A stretch of 64,000 nucleotides of DNA, from positions 1 to 64,000 of the forward strand of contig CAVSZC010000007.1 in NCBI GenBank assembly GCA_963732365.1. Reading direction: 5' to 3'. The stretch is from SR-FBR-E99 sp963732365. GTDB taxonomy: Bacteria > Bacteroidota > Bacteroidia > Bacteroidales > VadinHA17. The position numbers and the translations under genes were made by a program. This document shows, one piece after another, positions 1 to 6,943 of this stretch. Numbering within the stretch: the stretch's first letter is position 1; each line of letters opens with the position of its first letter. The notes under the pieces were generated by a model, which saw nothing but the letters and a program-made list of their open reading frames with translations, was not told the DNA's origin and searched no databases.

Positions 1-215
1 ATGTCATAAAAATGGGATTAATGATAGAGATATATTTAATCACAAGGCAAGAATTGATGCGGGTCTGGGAATTCTCCCGCCAATTATTTCTATCAGATTG
101 TGAATATATCTGACAAATCCTTCTATACCAATTTTATCACGTTACTTCCATAGATCTTTATTTGGGAATAATTCCCATCCCAATAATTTACTATTACGAA
201 CTTCTCCCGAAATGA

Positions 216-357
216 ATAATTTCAGTTCGGTTGATTTAGTGATAGTTAGATTATTAGGTTAAAAATCAAATTTTGATTGAACTGAATTATAGGAAAGTCG
301 ATACTATTTATCACCGAGTTGCATAATTTCAACTCGGTTGATTTATTGATAGTTAGA
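216..357. repeat. Two hairpin-plus-tail direct repeats
   Basis: About 35 bp at 216-251 recurs with few changes at 323-357. The shared tail contains CGGTTGATTTA followed by TGATAGTTAGA. Just before and inside each copy sits an inverted repeat whose sequence differs while pairing is kept: CCGAA/TTCGG in the first copy and CCGAGTTG/CAACTCGG in the second. This suggests a repeated structured element rather than chance similarity. Confidence 0.5.
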
Positions 358-735
358 ATAGATGAAATCAAAAATTTACCGTTCCTCATAATTGCGGAGC
401 GGAAGATTTAGTGAGGATTGTCGGTGGTCAAGCAATAAAACCAGTGACCTTACCACCTTTGGCATTGGGAAATTGACCATACTCTGCCGGTATTAAGTAC
501 CTGGTCTTAATTTTTTTATGAAATCTGCAAGGGGCTCGCTTTTTTTCATTTTTTCTGCCAATTTTTTTTTTCAAATTTACCGAACTGTTGGATACTTAAA
601 ATCCTGGTGAATTTTTCCCAGAAATTTCTGACGGATCATTGACCCCTTTATTTATATATCACATAATCAATATATAAGAACGGAAACGGGTAAGAGGGAA
701 GGGAGGGGGGGACTAGCTGGGGTATAAGATGGATG

Positions 736-960
736 TTCCCGGAGAAACTATGAAACTCAAACTGCAAACAATTTGTACTGTTTTGCTGATCTTCCTATGA
801 TCGCCCGGGGACCTGAAGACCCAAGAGAACATGTCAAACTGCATAACTTTTTTACTGCTTAAAATCAATGTTTGAGATATCTCCGGGAACCTGGGAACCC
901 AATAGATTCAAGTCAACCTGCATAAAAACGTGCCGTTTGAGTTGTTTTTCCCGGGGGCCT
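736..960. repeat. CCCGGG...TCAAACTGCATAA imperfect repeats
   Basis: Units starting near 736, 804 and 882 share a CCCGGG-like head, an ACCTG block and a TCAA[AC]CTGCA tail. Spacings are about 68 and 79 bp. A truncated head lies at 950-960. The arms of the large hairpin at 2527-2630 carry the same head and tail, so this is a small interspersed family confined to the left end of the island. Confidence 0.45.
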
Positions 961-1034
961 GATCGCGCATGGATGTTGGGAATTTACACCAATAGTTGGA
1001 GCATGATTTTTATGAAGCCATGAATGGAATGATA

Positions 1035-1559
1035 CTAAACCATTATAATTCTATTCCAGTCATTTAAAAATTCGGTATAATCCCATTCTGTTTGGTCAGC
1101 CATTCGACCATTTAGTCCTTTTGACAGATAATACCACTCCCCTTCAACACTTAGATCAGTGGTCTCATATAATTGATTGTCAGGCATGAGCCAAAAGACT
1201 ATTTCAACTACATGATTATCAATTGAAATCCGATTCTCCTTATTGAGTCTCTTCATCAACTCCGTTGTCGGGATTATTATGAAGTCAACGCAGTGCTTAT
1301 CTGTATTTTGGAATGCTAATATTAAGAAATCTTGAACTCTAACCTCCATCGGGAATCTTAATTTGAAGTGCCCGATAGATTGTATTACAGTTCCATTGCG
1401 ACTGCCCAATTTCGATTCATCTACTGGTTCTGAGCATATCAATTGTGCGTTTAGAATACTATTGAGGATATTTTTCTTATGCAAGACATATTGCCCATCC
1501 GTATTACATTGGTAGGATAAACCAAGTTCAATTAGTTTATTTTCAAAGTCCGTTTTCAT
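1035..1559 (-). CDS. Unknown protein, 174 aa
   Basis: I do not recognise this protein. It is a soluble-looking mix of strands and helices with no signal peptide or membrane segment. The middle has a hydrophobic strand pattern (VRVQDFLILAF, then CVDFIIIPTTELM) seen in many small island-borne DNA-interacting or nuclease-like proteins, but no complete catalytic motif can be named. It starts at ATG 1557-1559, about 50 bp downstream of the recombinase gene on the same strand, so the two may be co-transcribed. It looks like a real gene because of its length and AT-rich but normal codon use. Confidence 0.6.
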   Translation of the reverse strand: MKTDFENKLIELGLSYQCNTDGQYVLHKKNILNSILNAQLICSEPVDESKLGSRNGTVIQSIGHFKLRFPMEVRVQDFLILAFQNTDKHCVDFIIIPTTELMKRLNKENRISIDNHVVEIVFWLMPDNQLYETTDLSVEGEWYYLSKGLNGRMADQTEWDYTEFLNDWNRIIMV

Positions 1560-1608
1560 GGAGTAAGGAGCTGTCCGTTAGATAGAAGTTATTTGCAGAG
1601 TACTAATT

Positions 1609-2223
1609 CTATACCAGAAGTCCATGCTTAACCCCTACCTTCTTCACTTTCATTACAGACCGGGTAGAAACACCTACAACTTTACTTACCTCCCTAATAG
1701 TTAGTCCTCGTTTCAGAGATTTAAGAACATTCAGACTCATTTCTTTTTTTAGAAAATCCATCTCTGTCTGATTTGAACCTCTTGGTCTGCCTAAAATTCC
1801 CCCTTTCTGCAAATAAACCTGTCTACCTACTGAAGTTCGTTCCTTTATGTTTTCTAGCTCCATCTCATAAAGTGATGACATCACAGAACTAATCATTTTC
1901 CATATTGGGTTCTTTTTCCCATTAGGTCTAGATTGTAGACCAATATTTCTTACAATGACATTAACTTCATTTTCTTCTAGCCACTCAAGAGTTTTTATGA
2001 CATCACCAGTATTCCTCCCTAATCGAGAAAATTCTTCGACCACTAATTCTTTAACCTTACCTTCATCGACGAGTTTGGTGACCTCTTTTCCTTTAGGTCT
2101 ATCTTTGAAACCAATAGAACCTGATACTTTGTCCAGGAACACAATATCATATTTATCGTTATCCACCGAGAACCTGTCTCCGCTTTGTTGAAGTGTTGAA
2201 ACCCTATTGTATTTTATCTTCAT
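1609..2223 (-). CDS. Small serine recombinase (resolvase/invertase family)
   Basis: This is a site-specific serine recombinase of 204 aa, the usual size of the resolvase/invertase class. The N-terminus has the catalytic YxRVS motif (Ser at residue 9). A conserved EEFSRLGRN block follows near residues 63-71, then the long E-helix region containing ELENIKERT, and a C-terminal helix-turn-helix of the Hin type (REVSKVVGVSTRSVMKVK, about residues 177-194). The enzyme would cut and rejoin DNA at short paired sites through a 5'-phosphoserine link. It is the only recombinase in the visible island and may act in integration, resolution of dimers or cassette inversion. Its target site is not identified; the repeats to its left are candidates. 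Confidence 0.9.
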   Translation of the reverse strand: MKIKYNRVSTLQQSGDRFSVDNDKYDIVFLDKVSGSIGFKDRPKGKEVTKLVDEGKVKELVVEEFSRLGRNTGDVIKTLEWLEENEVNVIVRNIGLQSRPNGKKNPIWKMISSVMSSLYEMELENIKERTSVGRQVYLQKGGILGRPRGSNQTEMDFLKKEMSLNVLKSLKRGLTIREVSKVVGVSTRSVMKVKKVGVKHGLLV

Positions 2224-2526
2224 ACTGTGCTATATTATTTCACACTATAAAAATAATACAAAATGATGGATTTGCCATATATTTTACCCCTTTTCTGAGC
2301 AGATTGTTGCAGTACTCTTAATTTTGATTTAATTTGAAAACGAATCCATGTGTGCATTTATGCACACTTAAAATCCTTTGAGTTAATAAGGATATAAGCC
2401 AAATAAAATGTGTCTCCTATTTAGCGGTATTTATGATTAACCTGCGAAAGTGATAATAATTGGAAATCCAAACTGATTTTAAAGAATCCCTCAAAATTAA
2501 TCCGGATTCTGAGGACATTTAAAAAT
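2224..2526. other. Intergenic, no gene seen
   Basis: This AT-rich stretch lies between the recombinase start and the hairpin at 2527. No reading frame with protein-like character was found. It presumably contains the recombinase promoter. Confidence 0.5.
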
Positions 2527-2630
2527 CCCCGGGAGACTAATCAACCTGCACATATAAAAATTGATTTTATTACCCATATGAATTTTATTGTATTAATAGA
2601 GGTGCAGGTTGATTTAGTCTTCACCCGGGG
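2527..2630 (-). terminator. Large inverted repeat, possible terminator of the RHH operon
   Basis: The left arm at 2527-2551 (CCCCGGGAGACTAA...) is nearly complementary to the right arm at 2602-2630, with a 50-nt loop. On the minus strand the second arm is followed by ATTTTTAAA, so it could end transcription of the two small genes upstream. The stop codon of the 87-aa gene lies within the arm. The arm sequences also belong to the repeat family seen at 736-960, so this may instead be two inverted copies of that element. Confidence 0.5.
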
Positions 2631-2877
2631 AAATTTCTTGTGAATCCATAGGCTTTCTGAAAAAGGAATATTCAATAACAATAGAAAAAACCAGAAATAA
2701 GAAAGTCTGTTTATCCATTGGGCCAATAGAAATCCTATTATTCTCCAAATCTTCAATAGGTAATGTATTTAAAAAGTACTTGGCGAATTCCATTTTGCTT
2801 TGAGTCTCTTCACCCATATAGGGGATAAGATTCTCAATCTCTTCAAAAGATAATAAAGCCTTTTCGTGCTTCTTCAT
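2614..2877 (-). CDS. Unknown small protein, 87 aa
   Basis: I recognise no family. The protein is largely helical and acidic (FEEIENLIPYMGEE), with one hydrophobic run near residues 57-68 (TFLFLVFSIVIE) that could be a membrane segment or a buried helix. Its ATG overlaps the stop of the upstream RHH gene in an ATGA junction, so the pair is translationally coupled. The last codons run into the long inverted repeat at 2602-2630. It could be the partner of the RHH protein in a toxin-antitoxin or plasmid-type module, but no toxin motif is visible, so that is only a guess. Confidence 0.5.
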   Translation of the reverse strand: MKKHEKALLSFEEIENLIPYMGEETQSKMEFAKYFLNTLPIEDLENNRISIGPMDKQTFLFLVFSIVIEYSFFRKPMDSQEISPGED

Positions 2878-3071
2878 TTTAGTATCTTTTTGTTTTTATT
2901 ATTCTTCTGATTCTTCCTATCAATTCCCCTGTCAGTGCCATCCATATAGTCATCGAGTGCGGCTCTGACTATGGTAGATTTATTCTTTTGCTCAGTTATA
3001 AGGGCATCAGCCAACCGCTTAAACTGTGACTCAGTTATCCTAACGATTAGGTGTTTAGATTTTATACTCAT
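2874..3071 (-). CDS. Ribbon-helix-helix-like small protein, 65 aa
   Basis: The protein from ATG 3069-3071 has the layout of a CopG/Arc or MobC-like ribbon-helix-helix DNA binder: a short basic strand (KSKHLIVRIT), then two helices (ESQFKRLADALITEQ and KSTIVRAALDDYM), then a basic Lys/Asn-rich tail. Such proteins act as dimers, as antitoxin repressors or as relaxosome accessory factors. A longer frame reaches back to 3167, but its extra N-terminus is not protein-like for this fold, so I prefer the internal ATG. It overlaps the 87-aa gene by 4 nt. No relaxase is visible in the window. Confidence 0.55.
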   Translation of the reverse strand: MSIKSKHLIVRITESQFKRLADALITEQKNKSTIVRAALDDYMDGTDRGIDRKNQKNNKNKKILK

Positions 3072-3963
3072 ATTAATAAATATCTGAATTTTCCAAGAAA
3101 TATTTACCGGATCTGTCGAAAGGGTCAATAATTCATTACCCCAACTAACAATAAATTTGTAATACATTCATCTTTAATTGTTTAGATTAGAATATCCCAA
3201 GGTTGAATTTTATTTAAAATCTTGCACAATGGCTTTGTTTTAAAGTGCCAGAGGAATTACGACAAATCTGAGCCAATTATGCACTACTACTCTTACATAA
3301 ATGCTTAATTAATTACCAATGATTACATAAAGCTGGGCTATTAAGAATTTTATTTAAAATATTGGGCCAGTTTTACTGGACCAGTACTTCTGGGCCAGTT
3401 TTTTGTTTGAGGTGCTAGTTTTGATTTCAGGAGGTTCAAGGGTTTCTGAGGAAAGATAGTCCTTACCATTTTTTTACATAATGGTTGGACATTTCCTCTG
3501 GCGTTCAATGGGAACCGAGGCTAGATACTTTCACTGGAATGTGTATCTAGGGGTGTCTTGCTATAGTTATCCAGTTTCTACCTTCCTCACTACACCTTTT
3601 CATAGTCTAGAGTGCCGATTTGAAGGACTGCTTATACGGCTTCAGCTTTTCAGCTTTCTTTCGGACTTACAAGGTTAATTTCACTCCCAACTCAGTCCTA
3701 GGTTCAATATGAACCATTTCAATCTGAATTCCTTATGATGTATTTTTCTTCGGCTTCAGCCGCATTAATTAACTTGAGATTTATCTCTAATACAAAATAT
3801 AAATAAAATACTGCAAAAAACAAAGCTATCTATCTTATAAATATTGCGAATCCTTGAAAAAGTAATACAAAATGGAAATAATAAATAATTGATAAGCCTT
3901 CATTTCAATTTTTGCTACTTTTAACCTCCGCAGATATATGCAGAGGTTCTAAATCCAATTATC
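3072..3963. other. Intergenic region with hairpin terminator, no gene seen
   Basis: Nearly 900 bp hold no convincing gene. A frame at 3481-3678 has no family features and an odd Phe/Ser/Tyr/Leu-rich composition. The stretch contains a hairpin with a T-run at 3376-3404, a string CCAGAGGAATTACG at 3248-3261 that recurs at 12592-12605, and the AT-rich upstream region of the methylase operon with repeated AATACAAAAT strings. Confidence 0.5.
3376..3404 (+). terminator. Hairpin with T-run
   Basis: CTGGACCAG and CTGGGCCAG pair over 8 of 9 positions around a 5-nt loop and are followed by six T. A related GGGCCAGT lies just upstream, so the segment is also a small cluster of CCAG/CTGG repeats. No plus-strand gene ends here, so it may mark the end of a lost gene or of an RNA. 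Confidence 0.45.
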
Positions 3964-5592
3964 ATGAAAGAGAACAATACTATTATTAAAATTAGCCCAG
4001 CTATGCTTATTCCGAATAAGAAAAAGCAAGAAGTATATCAAGATAAACCCCAAAATTATGAGGAGATCAAAAGGAATATTGAAGAACATGGAATCCTGGA
4101 ACCACTGCTTGTGAACAAAAAAACTAATGTCATCATATCTGGTAACCTTAGACTTCATATCGCATTAGAACTTGGATTGAAAGAAGTACCTGTAATCTTT
4201 AAGGAGGTTGAAGAAAATGATATGGATATCAAATCATTATCAACCAATCAACAACGAATAAAGTCGCATATGGAAATACTTAGAGAGATTGAATTCTTTG
4301 AAGAACACTATAAAATCAAAAAGGGTCAAAGAACAGATCTTAATCCTGAATTAAAGGAATTAAAAGAAAAAAGAGATGCATTTTTAAGAGAACACTCTAG
4401 AACTACACGAGAAAAAGTAAAAGCTGTTTCATCTTTAGCAGCAGACCTTTATGGTAAAGATTCAGAAGAATATAAAGGATTTTTCTATGCTCTTGATAAA
4501 GATAAGACAACATTAAATGGCCTCTATCAACATTTGTTAGATAAAACCAGACGGAAACAGAACGCTCAGGTTATTCCTGAGAAATATGAGATTATAAGGG
4601 AAAACACGAAAATCTATAATCATTCTTCAGAAGACATGCATGAAATTAAGACTGGTTCTATACATGCAATAATCACAAGCCCACCTTATCTCCAAATGAG
4701 GGATTATGGCAATGGTGAAAATGAACTTGGTCAAGAAAAAGATATTGATTTCTATCTATTAAACCTCATGAGAGTTTTTAGGGAATGCAATCGAGTATTA
4801 CGAGATGATGGTTCCTTATTTGTAAATATCAATGATTGTGTTCTCGGAGGGAAATATCAAGCTGTGCCACATTATTTTGTTATAGAGATGCTTAAGCTGG
4901 GATTTATATTGAACGATGAGCTGTTGTGGATTAAAAATAATCCAGTTTATACAAAAGGGAAGAGAAGTGTACGAAGCCACGAACCAATATTCCATTTCGT
5001 TAAATCAACTCACTTTTATTATAATGATGAATGGTTGCAAGACCTTACAGATAAAGAAGATAAAATAACTTATGGTATTAATAAGACTAATCCAAAAGTC
5101 AGATCAGGAATGGATTTTAGAAAGGGTGTTCTTACCACTAATGTTGCCAACACAGGTGATTTAAGAAGTAAATGTAAGGAAGAAGGCTTTCATCTGACTC
5201 ATTCTGCAACATTCCCAATTGACGTTCCAGCAATCTGTGGATTACTAACCACTAGAGAAGGTGACACTATTCTTGACTGCTTTACAGGGACCTCAACAGT
5301 TGGTTTGTTTGCCCGTTCAAATAATAGAAAATTCGTCGGCTATGATATGAATCCAGAATTCATTAAAGCCTCAGAAGTGAGGATAGGTGGATTGCTTTAT
5401 ATGCCAACCAATTTGGAGGCTTTAGAGATGAGTAACATTTTCTCTGCACTCTCAACTGTGGAGGAGATTAATTCTGCGTTTAGAAATCTGACTGGTAAGA
5501 TTAAACCTATCTCAACTGAACTCAAAAAATCATTTGGGGGCTTTAGCAAAGCTTATAATGATTGTTTTCGTGTTGTTCAACAGATGAGATAG
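3964..5592 (+). CDS. ParB-like domain / DNA methyltransferase fusion
   Basis: This two-domain protein has 542 aa. Residues 5-90 form a ParB/Srx-type domain (PLLVNKKTNVIISGNLRL resembles the GxxR-containing ParB core). A helical linker follows. From about residue 220 there is an amino-methyltransferase: SPPY motif at about 239-242, a motif IV form frequent in N4-cytosine or N6-adenine enzymes of the beta class, and an AdoMet-binding DCFTGTSTVG at about 438-447 followed by GYDMNPEF. Motif IV before motif I gives the beta-type order. Such fusions occur on phages and integrative elements as orphan methylases that mark DNA. It sits 22 bp upstream of the MT-A70 gene on the same strand. The sequence specificity cannot be read from the sequence. 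Confidence 0.85.
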   Translation: MKENNTIIKISPAMLIPNKKKQEVYQDKPQNYEEIKRNIEEHGILEPLLVNKKTNVIISGNLRLHIALELGLKEVPVIFKEVEENDMDIKSLSTNQQRIKSHMEILREIEFFEEHYKIKKGQRTDLNPELKELKEKRDAFLREHSRTTREKVKAVSSLAADLYGKDSEEYKGFFYALDKDKTTLNGLYQHLLDKTRRKQNAQVIPEKYEIIRENTKIYNHSSEDMHEIKTGSIHAIITSPPYLQMRDYGNGENELGQEKDIDFYLLNLMRVFRECNRVLRDDGSLFVNINDCVLGGKYQAVPHYFVIEMLKLGFILNDELLWIKNNPVYTKGKRSVRSHEPIFHFVKSTHFYYNDEWLQDLTDKEDKITYGINKTNPKVRSGMDFRKGVLTTNVANTGDLRSKCKEEGFHLTHSATFPIDVPAICGLLTTREGDTILDCFTGTSTVGLFARSNNRKFVGYDMNPEFIKASEVRIGGLLYMPTNLEALEMSNIFSALSTVEEINSAFRNLTGKIKPISTELKKSFGGFSKAYNDCFRVVQQMR

Positions 5593-5614
5593 AAATCCAA
5601 ATGAATAAATTCCG

Positions 5615-6502
5615 ATGAGTAAACTAGCTCTTATTGAAGAATATTGCGAACTAACTAAAACAAGCCTTAGATTCAAACGTGAAGTAACTAAAGCCGAATG
5701 GAGGAGTGTATTCAAGGCACTTCGGTTTATTGAGGGAGGTGTTCAGTTCTGGATCGGTGATTGTCTAGCTTACAGGGAGCAGAAATGGGGCATGTACGAC
5801 GAAATGATCGAGGAAACTGGTTACGAAAAAGGATCCCTAAGATATATTAAACTTGTTGCAGAAAAGATAGAAAGTGCGCGGCGCCGCGCAGATTTGACAT
5901 TTTCACATCATTTGGAAGTCGTTAAACTCTCACCTGAAAAACAGGATGAATATCTTGAAAAAGCATCAGAGGACAATCTAAGTGTTAGAGACTTACGAAG
6001 ATTATTGAGGAGAGATGGTGTATTATATAATTCACTGGTAGATTTACCTGAAGGTATATTCCAATTATTTTATGCGGATCCACCATGGAAATATGGAACT
6101 GAGATGAGTGCAACGGTTCCTGAAGATTACTATCCAACAATGGAAATAGAAGAAATATGTTCATTACCCATTGATGAGATGACTGATACCAATGCAGTTT
6201 TATTCATGTGGACAACAACAGGATTTCTTGAAGAAAGCTTTGAGGTTGTTCATGCATGGGGATTTGAATACAAAACTTGCTTTATTTGGGATAAAGTTCG
6301 GCATAATGTTGGGCCTTACAGTTCGGTTCGCCATGAAATACTTTTGTTATGTACAAAAGGCTCATATCCGATTCAAAATATAAGATTATATGACAGCGTA
6401 CATACTGAAGAAAGAAGGGAGCATTCCAAAAAACCTGAATTTTATTATCAGATGATCGAAGATTTGTATCCGAAGTGCAAAAAAACTCGAGCTGTTCGCT
6501 AG
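5615..6502 (+). CDS. MT-A70 family DNA N6-adenine methyltransferase, 3' end frameshifted
   Basis: The C-terminal half is an MT-A70 methylase with the catalytic DPPW motif (YADPPWKYG, about residues 153-161) and the family's TNAVLFMWTT and WDKVRHNVG blocks. The first 140 residues are a helical, partly HTH-like region. The expected tail is broken: a run of seven A at 6479-6485 shifts the frame, giving an early stop at 6502. With one A fewer the frame continues as KCKKLELFARNKREGW and ends at TGA 6543-6545, a typical MT-A70 C-terminus. The gene is either mis-sequenced or recently damaged. It probably forms an operon with the ParB-methylase and would add N6-methyl groups to adenine in island or phage DNA. 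Confidence 0.85.
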   Translation: MSKLALIEEYCELTKTSLRFKREVTKAEWRSVFKALRFIEGGVQFWIGDCLAYREQKWGMYDEMIEETGYEKGSLRYIKLVAEKIESARRRADLTFSHHLEVVKLSPEKQDEYLEKASEDNLSVRDLRRLLRRDGVLYNSLVDLPEGIFQLFYADPPWKYGTEMSATVPEDYYPTMEIEEICSLPIDEMTDTNAVLFMWTTTGFLEESFEVVHAWGFEYKTCFIWDKVRHNVGPYSSVRHEILLLCTKGSYPIQNIRLYDSVHTEERREHSKKPEFYYQMIEDLYPKCKKTRAVR

Positions 6503-6717
6503 AAACAAGCGTGAAGGTTGGACAAGCTTTGGGAATCAAGAATGAAACTGTTATCCCATTAAATAACTGAAATTACCTACTGGGATTAATTCTGGTCAGT
6601 TTTTCTTAAATAAAGGTAGCTGAGACCCCCAATCTATGATCGTTTGTCAATTCAACTAAAAATTGGTCTTATTGCAAACATGGCTTACTGTGAAAGGATT
6701 AACTTAAAATGAATGGA

Positions 6718-6943
6718 TCAATAATACTCCTTAATGTAGTCATATGCCCTGATTAAACAACTCTTCATCTTTAATCTGATACTTAGTCCAGAGAATTTTC
6801 CTAAGCTCTCTTTTTACTTCCCTCTCTCCGACCGTAGAATGTTGCCACCCATCGAACCTGACAATTCTCACTATCTCATCTATGTCATTTACAATACGTT
6901 CAACAATTGCTGGAGTGGTGTCGGTTTTCAATTCAAGAAACAA
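6718..6943 (-). pseudogene. hsdR: Detached C-terminal part of HsdR (second and third frames)
   Basis: Read from the frame next to hsdR, this stretch encodes FLELKTDTTPAIVER and DIDEIVRIVRFDGWQ, the standard C-terminal helical domain of type I restriction R subunits. That domain normally follows directly on the end of the upstream frame. One extra base near 6958-6962 separates it from the main frame. A second extra base in the CCC at 6747-6749 gives an early stop at 6740. Removing it restores the expected tail (AYDYIKEYY) ending with the stop at 6718-6720. The full restored gene would be 6718-9695, 991 codons plus stop. Confidence 0.8.

Larger units (their letters stand above)
1..1034. other. 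Gene-free, repeat-bearing stretch
   Basis: I see no credible reading frame here. The DNA holds two families of imperfect direct repeats (216-251/323-357 and about 736/804/882), annotated separately. A 12-bp string GACGGATCATTG at 630-641 recurs at 12548-12559, in both places after a GAAATTTC block. The function is unknown. Confidence 0.6.

Noticed and set aside
1..1034. Integron attC sites or a CRISPR leader
   Set aside because: The repeats are only two or three, imperfect and unevenly spaced, and neither attC core sites nor an integron integrase is visible.
3481..3678. 65-codon plus-strand frame in the gap before the methylase operon
   Set aside because: Its composition is odd (Phe/Ser/Tyr/Leu-rich), with no ribosome site and no family features, in a region full of short repeats.
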